From an uncultured Clostridia bacterium (GTDB lineage: Bacteria; Bacillota; Clostridia; Oscillospirales; Acutalibacteraceae), in NCBI GenBank assembly GCA_947623765.1, contig CANQIG010000027.1, positions 1 to 14,307 on the forward strand: DNA of 14,307 nt, in the 5' to 3' direction. The position numbers and the translations under genes are program-made. Within the stretch, counting starts at the first letter, position 1. Each line of letters opens with the position of its first letter. The notes beneath the pieces were generated by a model, which saw nothing but the letters and a program-made list of their open reading frames with translations, was not told the DNA's origin and searched no databases. Below are positions 7,249 through 14,033 of this stretch, piece by piece.

Positions 7249-7794
7249 GCGCGCGGCGCGTTGGTTTTCCCCGTCGCCCGCTGCCGCGAAGCCGCAAAGC
7301 GCGTTGGCAGAACACACCGCCCGCTGCCGCAAAACAGCACACGGCACGGGCGAAGTAACCTCTAAACTACCCGCCGCCTTGCGATGATTATACAGTAAGC
7401 GCGCGGCGCGTTGGTTTCATTCTCCGCCCGCAGTCGCGAAGCCGCAAAGCGCATTGACAGAACACGCCGCCCCCGCAACCGTGAAGTGGGAAACAGGACG
7501 GGTGAACAGAAACCCATAAATCGCCCGCCACCTTGTGGTAATTATACCATAAGCACAAAGCGCATTGACAGAACACGCCTCCCGCTCCCGCGAAGCTGCA
7601 AACTTCGCGGACGAGGGAATTCCTAAACCACCCGCCGCCCTTGCAGTGATTACCCCGTCGGCGCAAAGTGCATTTGCAGAACACAACGCCGCCCGCTGCC
7701 ACAAAACAGCAAACGGCAAGGGCAAAGTAACCTCAAAACTACCCGCCGCCTCGCGGCCATTATACCGCAAGCGCAAAGCCCATTGGCATACTCC
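7249..7794. repeat. Degenerate head-to-tail repeat array, seven core copies (periods about 45 and 105-111 bp)
   Basis: On the plus strand a core resembling GCAAAGCGCATTGACAGA followed by ACAC recurs at 7249, 7294, 7399, 7444, 7555, 7663 and 7773. Successive spacings are 45, 105, 45, 111, 108 and 110 bp. Cores are usually followed by a CGCCCGCTGCCGC-like stretch. The long units also share an ACTACCCGCCGCC-like segment and then an ATTATAC box just before the next core. The first and third copies are the most diverged (GCGCGCGGCGCGTTGG). The two 45-bp units, 7249-7293 and 7399-7443, match at 37 of 45 positions without gaps. Stretches of 7302-7390 and 7684-7760 are also very alike. I see no credible gene in 7201-7886; the array fills most of it. 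Confidence 0.85.
7387..7764 (-). promoter_or_regulatory. Recurrent TATAAT-like boxes within the repeat array
   Basis: On the minus strand TATAAT occurs at 7387-7392, 7541-7546 (as an extended -10, TGGTATAAT) and 7759-7764, with a decayed GGTAAT at 7649-7654. Each lies 6-8 nt downstream of a repeat core, so the core covers the -20 to -40 region. There is no good TTGACA at the right distance. They could be tandem weak promoters for the flavoprotein-proB-proA operon, or only a conserved piece of the repeat. Confidence 0.35.
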
Positions 7795-7842
7795 GCCGCC
7801 GCCCGGTGTCAAAAAACGTCACACCGACAGGCGAACAGGAAC

Positions 7843-7871
7843 ATTGTACCACAGCCCGGGCGTTTTTGCAA
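7843..7871 (-). promoter_or_regulatory. Sigma-A promoter entering the repeat array
   Basis: Minus-strand TTGCAA (7866-7871), a 17-nt spacer, and TACAAT (7843-7848) preceded by TGG, an extended -10. It lies 16 nt after the stop of the GH127 gene. Transcription would start near 7836 and cross the whole array before reaching the flavoprotein gene at 7200, giving either a leader of more than 600 nt or a separate noncoding RNA. A second TTGACA at 7807-7812 on the same strand has only a poor -10. Confidence 0.6.
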
Positions 7872-7886
7872 GCGCGCGGGTCCAGC

Positions 7887-9815
7887 TCACCGCGCGGGCA
7901 GCCAGACGCGCATCTCGTGCAGGCCGCGGTTCGCCCAAGCGTAATACGGGATCATCCGGATCGCGCAGGGCGTCTGCTTCGGCGGCTCGTCCGAATAGAG
8001 CGCCGCAGCGGGCTCCGCGCGGAAGCCCCGCGCCTCCACCGGCACGACCCCGCCGAGCAGCGCCGCGTCGAACGGCAGCGCCTGCGGTGGAACGCTTGTG
8101 TCCACGGAGAGCGGCAGCACTTCGCCGTTATCCGCGCCTTCGGCGCAGTAGACGAGCGCGCCCATCTGCACGGCGGCCTTGCCGCTGTCCGCCGCGACCT
8201 TCGGGTCGGCATAGACGAACCGCGGGGCCATATCGAGCGAGAGCTCCACCTTGTCGCCGTCGCGCCAATCGCGCGTGAGATAGGCATACCCGTCCTTTAC
8301 GGCGGTCGCGAGATCGACCGCTTCGCCGTTCACGTTAAGCGCGGCCTTTTTGCTCCACGCGGGGATGCGCACCGCAAACGTCATCTCCCCCGCGCCGGAG
8401 ACCGTGTATTTCACCGCGCCGCCGTGCGGGAACTGCGTCTCACAGCAAAGCGAGAGTCCTTTTTTCGTCTCGACGGTCCCGCCGACAAAGAGGTCCGCAA
8501 AGAGCGTTGTCTCGTTCTCGCTATACGCATAGACCCCGAGCGACGCGACGCACCGCGCCACGTTCGGCGGGCAGCAGGCGCAGGCGTACCAGCCGGGGCG
8601 TTCCGGCAGATCGTCGCGGTGCGTGACCGCCACGCCGGAGATCCCCGGCACGACCTCGAGCGGATTCACATAGAAGAATTTCGTCCCGTCGAGCTGCATC
8701 CCGGCGAGGACCGTGTTGTAGAACGCGCGCTCCATCACGTCTCCGTATTCGCCCCTGTGCTCGTTCTCGAGCATCTTCTTCGCAAAGAACATCAGCCCAA
8801 TCGAAGCGCAGGTCTCCGCGTAGACCGTGTCGTTCGGCAGGTGATAGTCGACGGTGAACGCCTCGCCGATGCCGGTCGAGCCGATGCCGCCGGTGACGTA
8901 CATCCTGCGCCGCGTGATGCTCTCCCAGAGCGCGCGGCACGCCGAAAGGAGCGTTTCGTCGCCGGTCTCCTTCGCGACGTCCGCCATCCCGGTGTAGAGG
9001 TAGACCGCGCGGACCGCGTGGCCAACGGCGTCCTTCTGCTCGCGGACGGGCAGCGTGCTCTGCGTGTAATCGGTGTCGAGCTCCGCCGAACCCTGCCAGA
9101 CGTTCCAGCCGCGACCTTTCTCCTCCTCCACAAAGTAGTTCGGGGCCTGCCCGCGCTGGTCGATGAAGTGCTTCGCGAGCGCCGCGTACCGCTTTTCGCC
9201 CGTCGCGCGGCTGAGCTTCATCAGCGCGAGCTCGATCTCGGGGTGTCCCGGGACGCCCCGCGTGTTGCGGTGCATGAACTCGTCATAGGCGCAGTCCGCA
9301 AACCGGCACATCACGTCCAGCAGCTTCCGCTTCCCGGTCGCCTCATAGTACGCGGCCGCCGCTTCGATCATATGGCCGCCGCAGTAGAGCTCGTGCGCCT
9401 CGCGCAGGTTCGTCCACTCCCGGCCCGGGGCCTTCACGGTGAAATAGGAATTCACATACCCGTCTTCATGCTGGGACGCGGCGTACAGGTCGACGATCCC
9501 GTCGACCTCGCTCTCGAGCGCTTCGTCCCTGCCCGTCGCGATCAGCGTATACGCCGCCGCCTCGATCCACTTCGCGACGTCGCTGTCCTGAAAGATCATC
9601 CCGTAAAACGCTTCGGGCGGGACGTCCTCCCCGGTGTTCTTCCGCGCCGCGAGGCGGATGTTCTCCACGGCGTGGCTCTTCTCCGCGCCGGAAACGCTGT
9701 CGTTCAGGATGCCGTACTGATACGGCACGACGACCTCCCGGACGAGCTTCTGCAGCCGTCCCGCAAAGGAACCGTCTGCCTGAAACTGCCGTGCGCTGAT
9801 GCGATCCGATTTCAT
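7887..9815 (-). CDS. GH127 beta-L-arabinofuranosidase (HypBA1-like)
   Basis: This family removes beta-L-arabinofuranose from plant arabino-oligosaccharides, such as those of hydroxyproline-rich glycoproteins. The 642-residue protein is close to Bifidobacterium HypBA1 (658). An alpha/alpha barrel fills roughly residues 15-435 and beta domains follow. Catalytic and zinc-binding residues align with HypBA1: Glu318 in GIGSTGIGEAF (acid/base), Glu334 and Cys336 in YAETCASIG, and Cys414/Cys415 in WYACACCPPNVAR, where Cys414 would be the nucleophile. The Glu318-Glu334 spacing of 16 equals that in HypBA1 (322/338). There is no signal peptide, so it acts in the cytoplasm on imported sugars. ATG at 9815 has AAAGGA about 10 nt upstream. 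I saw no clear terminator after it and no convincing promoter. Exact substrate is inferred from family. Confidence 0.92.
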   Translation of the reverse strand: MKSDRISARQFQADGSFAGRLQKLVREVVVPYQYGILNDSVSGAEKSHAVENIRLAARKNTGEDVPPEAFYGMIFQDSDVAKWIEAAAYTLIATGRDEALESEVDGIVDLYAASQHEDGYVNSYFTVKAPGREWTNLREAHELYCGGHMIEAAAAYYEATGKRKLLDVMCRFADCAYDEFMHRNTRGVPGHPEIELALMKLSRATGEKRYAALAKHFIDQRGQAPNYFVEEEKGRGWNVWQGSAELDTDYTQSTLPVREQKDAVGHAVRAVYLYTGMADVAKETGDETLLSACRALWESITRRRMYVTGGIGSTGIGEAFTVDYHLPNDTVYAETCASIGLMFFAKKMLENEHRGEYGDVMERAFYNTVLAGMQLDGTKFFYVNPLEVVPGISGVAVTHRDDLPERPGWYACACCPPNVARCVASLGVYAYSENETTLFADLFVGGTVETKKGLSLCCETQFPHGGAVKYTVSGAGEMTFAVRIPAWSKKAALNVNGEAVDLATAVKDGYAYLTRDWRDGDKVELSLDMAPRFVYADPKVAADSGKAAVQMGALVYCAEGADNGEVLPLSVDTSVPPQALPFDAALLGGVVPVEARGFRAEPAAALYSDEPPKQTPCAIRMIPYYAWANRGLHEMRVWLPAR

Positions 9816-9884
9816 ATCTGTCCGTCCTTTCTCCGGCGAACCCGCCGAACGCTGTTGATTTTTTGCGGAGATCCGAAAAAACTG

Positions 9885-9913
9885 TTGCTTTTTCTCCCAT
9901 TTTCGCGTACAAT
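9885..9913 (+). promoter_or_regulatory. Sigma-A promoter of the small membrane protein gene
   Basis: TTGCTT (9885-9890), a 17-nt spacer and TACAAT (9908-9913). Transcription would begin near 9920, followed by AAAGGAGG (9941-9948) ten nt before the ATG at 9959. It lies in the 143-bp gap shared with the divergent GH127 gene. Confidence 0.7.
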
Positions 9914-9958
9914 AAAGGGTGATAAAAAACGGAAGTCTTCAAAGGAGGTCCGGGAACG

Positions 9959-10375
9959 ATGAAAGCCGGGAAACTTCTCGTGAACATCAGCGCCATCCTG
10001 ATGCTGCTCTATGGAGCGGCCTCCGTTTTGGCGATCCTGCTCTCCGTCTTCCACCTGGACAGCGGCCGCTACGCCCTCACGGAACACCTGAAAATGTCCC
10101 TGCCGTGGCTCACCGTCGCCGTTCTGGTCCTCAAATGCGGCCTGTTCCTCCTCACAGGGGCGTACGGTCTGCTCCGCGTTCCTGCGGCGCACGCCCCGCG
10201 CACCGCCTACCTGCTCGCCGCGCTCTGCTTTCTCGCTTCCCTCGCCGATACCGTGTTCTCGCTGCTCCTCGGCAGCGGCTCCGGCGTCTCGGAGGTCTCC
10301 ACGTACGCACTGGAATTCGTGATGCCCATCGTCTTCGCGCTGGGCGTTCGCCTCTCCGCGCCAAAAGCCAAATAA
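9959..10375 (+). CDS. Small four-helix integral membrane protein of unknown function
   Basis: A 138-residue hydrophobic protein that I do not recognise. Four likely membrane segments lie at about 6-30, 49-72, 82-105 and 115-133, with short loops and a basic C-terminal tail (SAPKAK). The N-terminal MKAGKLLVNI is positively charged and would stay inside. Reality of the gene is supported by a promoter (9885-9913), a strong AAAGGAGG site and a perfect terminator right after the stop, so it is a single-gene transcript. It sits on the opposite strand between two glycosidase genes. It could be a sugar-locus accessory protein or simply a passenger; no conserved catalytic motif is visible. Confidence 0.85.
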   Translation: MKAGKLLVNISAILMLLYGAASVLAILLSVFHLDSGRYALTEHLKMSLPWLTVAVLVLKCGLFLLTGAYGLLRVPAAHAPRTAYLLAALCFLASLADTVFSLLLGSGSGVSEVSTYALEFVMPIVFALGVRLSAPKAK

Positions 10376-10393
10376 CCGAAAACGAAGCCCTTT

Positions 10394-10423
10394 TCGGCCC
10401 GCGGAAGCGGGCCGATTTTTTTT
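10394..10423 (+). terminator. Rho-independent terminator of the membrane protein gene
   Basis: Perfect 9-bp stem TCGGCCCGC / GCGGGCCGA (10394-10402 and 10407-10415) with a GGAA loop, followed by eight T residues (10416-10423). It ends only 2 nt before the stop codon of the convergent GH31 gene. For the minus strand a weaker overlapping 7-bp hairpin (10376-10382 with 10391-10397) could serve GH31; the two structures exclude each other. Confidence 0.9.
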
Positions 10424-10425
10424 GT

Positions 10426-12429
10426 TCAGGCCTTAAAATACGCCAGCATGGCGGGGTCGTTCGTGAAGACCGGGATCTCCGTCATCGGCGCGGGCACCGT
10501 GACGTTCCCGCCGCCCTCGTACGCTTTGCCGGTCTCCGCATCGTACCATGTCCCTGCGGGGAGGTAGACCGCCTTCTCCCGCGCGCCCGCCTCCATCACC
10601 GGCGCGACGAGCAGCTTTCCGCCGAACATATACTGCTCGAGCGGCTCCCAGCAGGCGGGGTCCTCCGGGAACTCATAGAACATCGGGCGCATCACCGGCG
10701 TCCCCTTTTCGTGCGCCTCGCGCATCAGCTCCGAGATGTACGGGTGCAGGCGCTCGCGCAGCTCCATGTACTTCCGGCACATCTCGTAGACCGTCTCGCC
10801 GTAGGCCCAGACCTCGTTCGGCCCGCCGGAGGCCATCCGCCCGCCGCCGACGGTGCTCATCGGCGCGGAGTGCGGCTCCCGGTCGCCGTGCAGGCGCATC
10901 ACCGGGCAGAACGCCCCGTACTGGAACCAGCGTGCGAAGGCCTCCCGGAAAGCTTCATCGCGCGGGTCGCCGCCGTGGAACCCGCCGATGTCGGTCGTCC
11001 ACCACGGGATGCCCGCGATGCCCATGTGCAGGCCCGCCGCGAACTGGTTGCGCATACTGTAAAAGCTCGAATGGATGTCGCCGGACCACACGAGCGCGCC
11101 GTATTTCTGCGAACCGGCCCACGCGCAGCGCAGCAGGTTCAGGACGTTCTCCTGTCCCTCGGCTGTCATGCCCTCATAGAAGGTCTGCGCGTAGCACTTC
11201 GGGTAGATGTTGCCGATCTGCACGTTCGGGCCGAGGTAGTAGCGGTAGTTGTCGAAGTCGTAGTAGGAATACTCCGGCTCGGCCTCGTCCAGCCAGAAGA
11301 CCCGGATGCCCTTCTCGTAGTAGTTCTTTTTGACCTCGTTCCAGACGAATTCCCGCGCTTCGGGGTTCGTCGCGTCGTAGTGGATCGTGTCGTCCACGCA
11401 GTGCAGCGCGACAGGGTACCCGCGCTCGACGTTGATGAGCAGGCCGCGCTCCTTCATCACGTTGTAATTCTTCGACTTGTGATCCACCGTCGGCCAGATG
11501 GAGACCATGAGCTGGATGCCCATCTCCCTCAGCTCCCGGATCATCGCGTCCGGGTCGGGCCAATACTGCGGGTCGAAGCGCCATTCGCCCTCGAGCGGCC
11601 AGTGGAAGAAGTCCACGACGATCACGGAGATCGGCAGACCGCGCCGCTTGTACTCCCGCGCGACGGAGAGCAGCTCCTCCTGCGTCTGGTACCGCAGCTT
11701 GCACTGCCAGAAGCCCATCGCCCAATCCGGCATCATCGGGACCGTGCCGACGGCGGCGGCGTACTGCTCCTCGATCTCGGCGGGCGTGTCCCCGGCGGTG
11801 ATCCAGTAGTCGATCACCTTCGTCGAGACCGACCGCCACGAGGTCACGTTCTGCCCGAACGTCACACTGCCGATCGCGGGGTTGTTCCAGAGGAAGCCGT
11901 ACCCGAGCGACGAGAGCACGAACGGCACGCTCGCCTGTGAGTTCCGGTGCGCGAGCTCGAGCTCGCAGCCCTTGAGGTCGAGCAGCGGCTGCTGGTACTG
12001 CCCCATGCCGAACAGCTTCTCCTTCGGGTCGGACTCGAACCGCACCGTCACGGAGAAGTCCCCGCCGAGGATCGGCCGGAATTCCCGCGCGTCCACGTCG
12101 AGTGCGCTGCATTTCGGGTCCGACACGTCGCGGCGGTTGCGGACGAATTCCTCGAGCAGGATCTTGCCCTTTTGGTTCCGAAACGTCAGCTTGCCCGCCT
12201 TCGTGACCGACGCCTCGATCTTCCCGTTGCGGACCGTCGCCCCCTGCTCCGTGATCTCGATCTCGGCCTCGTGAGAGACCGGCTCCTCGAGTGCCCAGCA
12301 CTCGGGCGGCATCTCGGCCAGCTTCGTCGCCCGGACGCGCAGCGCGTTTTTGCCCCACGGTTCGATCCAGAGTTTTTCGTTGTTCTCCCGGACGGTGAGC
12401 CGCCTGTTTTCCGCTTTCAAAATGGCCAT
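10426..12429 (-). CDS. GH31 family alpha-glycosidase (alpha-xylosidase/alpha-glucosidase-like)
   Basis: A retaining exo-acting alpha-glycosidase of 667 residues. An N-terminal beta-sandwich (about 1-230) is followed by a beta/alpha barrel (about 235-560), starting at the family mark PDWAMGFWQCKLRYQTQEEL. C-terminal beta domains follow. The nucleophile is Asp381 in VFWLDEAEPE and the likely acid/base is Asp451 in ALVWSGDIHSSF; the WWTTDIGGF segment (476-484) and the MRLHGDREPH segment (511-520) are typical barrel loops. There is no signal peptide, so it is cytoplasmic. Substrate cannot be read safely: alpha-xylosides of xyloglucan, alpha-glucosides and alpha-galactosides are all known in GH31. 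ATG at 12429 has GGGAGG 8 nt upstream. The nearby GH127 gene suggests plant cell-wall oligosaccharides. Confidence 0.93.
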   Translation of the reverse strand: MAILKAENRRLTVRENNEKLWIEPWGKNALRVRATKLAEMPPECWALEEPVSHEAEIEITEQGATVRNGKIEASVTKAGKLTFRNQKGKILLEEFVRNRRDVSDPKCSALDVDAREFRPILGGDFSVTVRFESDPKEKLFGMGQYQQPLLDLKGCELELAHRNSQASVPFVLSSLGYGFLWNNPAIGSVTFGQNVTSWRSVSTKVIDYWITAGDTPAEIEEQYAAAVGTVPMMPDWAMGFWQCKLRYQTQEELLSVAREYKRRGLPISVIVVDFFHWPLEGEWRFDPQYWPDPDAMIRELREMGIQLMVSIWPTVDHKSKNYNVMKERGLLINVERGYPVALHCVDDTIHYDATNPEAREFVWNEVKKNYYEKGIRVFWLDEAEPEYSYYDFDNYRYYLGPNVQIGNIYPKCYAQTFYEGMTAEGQENVLNLLRCAWAGSQKYGALVWSGDIHSSFYSMRNQFAAGLHMGIAGIPWWTTDIGGFHGGDPRDEAFREAFARWFQYGAFCPVMRLHGDREPHSAPMSTVGGGRMASGGPNEVWAYGETVYEMCRKYMELRERLHPYISELMREAHEKGTPVMRPMFYEFPEDPACWEPLEQYMFGGKLLVAPVMEAGAREKAVYLPAGTWYDAETGKAYEGGGNVTVPAPMTEIPVFTNDPAMLAYFKA

Positions 12430-12476
12430 TGGCTTTCCTCCCTTTTCCCCCGCTTCGGGGGTCCTTTTCTGAGAAC

Positions 12477-12505
12477 ATCATACCGCAGACCGCACGAAAT
12501 TTCCA
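12477..12505 (-). promoter_or_regulatory. Candidate sigma-A promoter of the GH31 gene
   Basis: Minus-strand TGGAAA (12500-12505), a 17-nt spacer and TATGAT (12477-12482). The -35 is only a 4-of-6 match. The leader of about 40 nt contains a CCCCCG/CGGGGG hairpin and the GGGAGG ribosome binding site. It lies downstream of the purD terminator, so GH31 is probably transcribed on its own. Confidence 0.5.
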
Positions 12506-12535
12506 GAGGTTTTTTCGATTTTTTTCTCTTTTTTG

Positions 12536-12571
12536 AAAAAAACATTGGGGCCGTCCGAAAGGGACAGCCCC
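12536..12571 (-). terminator. Rho-independent terminator after purD
   Basis: On the minus strand a 10-bp stem with one G-U pair (arms 12562-12571 and 12547-12556) and a 5-nt loop is followed after four bases by seven T residues (12536-12542). A-rich sequence on the other side makes it bidirectional in form. It begins 10 nt after the purD stop and marks the end of the purine operon. Confidence 0.88.
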
Positions 12572-12581
12572 GTTTTTTTGA

Positions 12582-13859
12582 TCAGTTGGCCGCGAGCGCC
12601 CGCGCGCCGATGTCGCGGCGGTAGTGCGCGCCCTCGAACGTGATGTTCTCCGCGGCCTTGTACGCCTTTTCGAGCGCCTCGGCGAGCGTTTCCGCCGTCG
12701 CGGTGAGCCCGAGCACGCGCCCTCCGTTCGTGAGGTACTGCCCGTTTTCGAGCTTCGTCCCCGCATGGTACACGGTGACGCCCGCGGCGCCCCCGTTTTC
12801 GTCGAGGCCGGAGATCGGCAGGCCCTTTTTGTAGCTGCCGGGGTACCCGCCGGAGGCGAGGATCACGCAGGCAGCCGCGTCCTTTTTCCAGCGGATGTCG
12901 AGCGTGTCGAGCGTGCCGTCGATGCACGCGTCGATCACGTCGAGGAAATCGGTCTCGAGGCGCGGCAGGACGACCTGCGTCTCCGGGTCGCCGAAGCGGC
13001 AGTTGTACTCGACGACCTTCGGGCCGTCGGGCGTGAGCATCAGCCCGAAGTAGAGGCAGCCCGCAAACGGCCGCCCTTCGGCCTGCATCGCGCGGATCGT
13101 CGGCAGGAAGATGGTCTCCATGCAGACTTTTGCGACGGCCTCGGTGTAGTGCGGGTTCGGGCTGACCGTGCCCATCCCGCCGGTGTTGAGGCCCTTGTCC
13201 CCGTCGAGCGCGCGCTTATGGTCCATCGAGGAGACCATCGGCACCACGGTCTTCCCGTCCGCAAACGAGAGCACCGTGACCTCCGGGCCGGTCATGAATT
13301 CCTCCACGACGACGCGGTTGCCCGACGCGCCGAACGCCTTGTCCTCCATGATCGTCTTCACGGCTTCCTTCGCTGCGGCGAGATCCTCCGCGATCAGCAC
13401 GCCCTTCCCGAGCGCGAGGCCGTCCGCCTTGACGACGATGGGGAACTTGTTGTTTTCTTCGATATACGCGACCGCCTTCGCCGGGTCGTCGAACGTCTCA
13501 TACGCGGCGGTCGGGATGCCGTATTTCTTCATGAGGTCCTTCGAGAAGACCTTGCTCGCCTCGATGATCGCGGCGTTCTTCCGCGGCCCGAACGCGCGGA
13601 TGCCCGCCGCCTCGAGCGCGTCGACCATGCCTGCGCCGAGCGGGTCGTCCGGCGCGACGAACACGAGGTCCACGGGGTTCTCCTTCGCGAACCGCACCAC
13701 GCCCTCGATGTCCATGGCGCCGATCGCGACGCACTCGGCGTCCGCCGCGATGCCGCCGTTGCCCGGCGCGCACCAGATCTTCCCACAGCGCGGGCTCTCT
13801 TTCAGCTTCTTCACAACGGCGTGCTCGCGCCCGCCGCTTCCGATCACAAGTACGTTCAA
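12582..13859 (-). CDS. purD: PurD, phosphoribosylamine-glycine ligase (GAR synthetase)
   Basis: PurD joins phosphoribosylamine and glycine with ATP to form glycinamide ribonucleotide, the second step of purine synthesis, in the cytoplasm. The 425-residue ATP-grasp protein has the N-terminal NVLVIGSGGREHAVV, the ATP-binding VVKADGLALGKGV, and VEYNCRFGDPETQVVLPRL with the metal-binding Glu and Asn. KRALDGDKGLNTGGMG and the C-terminal NITFEGAHYRRDIGARA are also typical. Two in-frame TTG codons (13865 and 13859) compete for the start. The second is preferred because AAAGGGG (13867-13873) is 7 nt from it but only 1 nt from the first, and the family normally starts as M-x-VLVIGSGGREHA. It follows purH after an unusual 174-nt spacer. 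Confidence 0.96.
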   Translation of the reverse strand: MNVLVIGSGGREHAVVKKLKESPRCGKIWCAPGNGGIAADAECVAIGAMDIEGVVRFAKENPVDLVFVAPDDPLGAGMVDALEAAGIRAFGPRKNAAIIEASKVFSKDLMKKYGIPTAAYETFDDPAKAVAYIEENNKFPIVVKADGLALGKGVLIAEDLAAAKEAVKTIMEDKAFGASGNRVVVEEFMTGPEVTVLSFADGKTVVPMVSSMDHKRALDGDKGLNTGGMGTVSPNPHYTEAVAKVCMETIFLPTIRAMQAEGRPFAGCLYFGLMLTPDGPKVVEYNCRFGDPETQVVLPRLETDFLDVIDACIDGTLDTLDIRWKKDAAACVILASGGYPGSYKKGLPISGLDENGGAAGVTVYHAGTKLENGQYLTNGGRVLGLTATAETLAEALEKAYKAAENITFEGAHYRRDIGARALAAN

Positions 13860-13874
13860 ATTCAAACCCCTTTC

Positions 13875-14024
13875 TTGGTTCTTTTTTCTTGTTCTTTTCT
13901 TAAAAAGAAAAGAACCAAAAGAATTTTTCCCTCAGCCGAGCGCCGAGTTTACTCGTTTCTCCGATCTTCCTGAGGAGCAACGATAAAGTCTTTTGATCCA
14001 AACTTTTCTTCCAGAAAAGTTTGG
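13875..14024 (-). repeat. AT-rich palindromic element in the purH-purD spacer (three hairpins)
   Basis: The spacer contains a perfect 12-bp stem with a 3-nt loop (13998-14009 / 14013-14024, CCAAACTTTTCT). Next is a CCTCAG/CTGAGG arm pair (13930-13935 / 13970-13975) enclosing a CGAG-TTTA-CTCG hairpin (13944-13955). The third is an 11-bp stem GTTCTTTTCTT / AAGAAAAGAAC (13891-13901 / 13905-13915). An alternative arm at 13875-13885 can pair with 13908-13918 instead. Composition is clearly more AT-rich than the flanking genes. None is followed by a classic T-run directly before purD. Confidence 0.7.
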
Positions 14025-14033
14025 GAAAATCCC

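Noticed and set aside
7201..7347. Longer flavoprotein starting at 7347
   Set aside because: The extra 49 residues come from repeat sequence, and the flavodoxin fold and GGAGG site both point to 7200.
7454..7459. Plus-strand TTGACA in the repeat cores as -35 elements
   Set aside because: No TATAAT-like box lies 16-18 nt downstream on the plus strand at any of the copies.
7249..7794. CRISPR array
   Set aside because: Repeats are degenerate, spacing varies from 45 to 111 bp, the sequence between cores is itself repeated, and no cas gene is present.
7388..7812. Two minus-strand frames in the repeat array giving repeated Cys/Ala-rich peptides (for example CSVNALC)
   Set aside because: The similarity follows the DNA repeats in different frames, unit lengths are not all multiples of three, and neither has a convincing ribosome binding site.
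7806..9962. Plus-strand open frame of 718 codons opposite GH127
   Set aside because: Arg/Pro-rich composition, no motif, and the opposite strand encodes a GH127 protein with all catalytic residues.
9919..11940. Plus-strand open frame of 673 codons opposite GH31
   Set aside because: Shadow of the GH31 gene; it also overlaps the well-supported membrane protein gene and its terminator.
12624..13973. Plus-strand open frame of 449 codons opposite purD
   Set aside because: Low-complexity antisense reading of a gene with clear PurD motifs.
13860..14033. Purine riboswitch before purD
   Set aside because: The spacer has simple AT-rich hairpins and I could not find the three-way junction or conserved core of a purine or PRPP riboswitch; position within the operon also argues against it.
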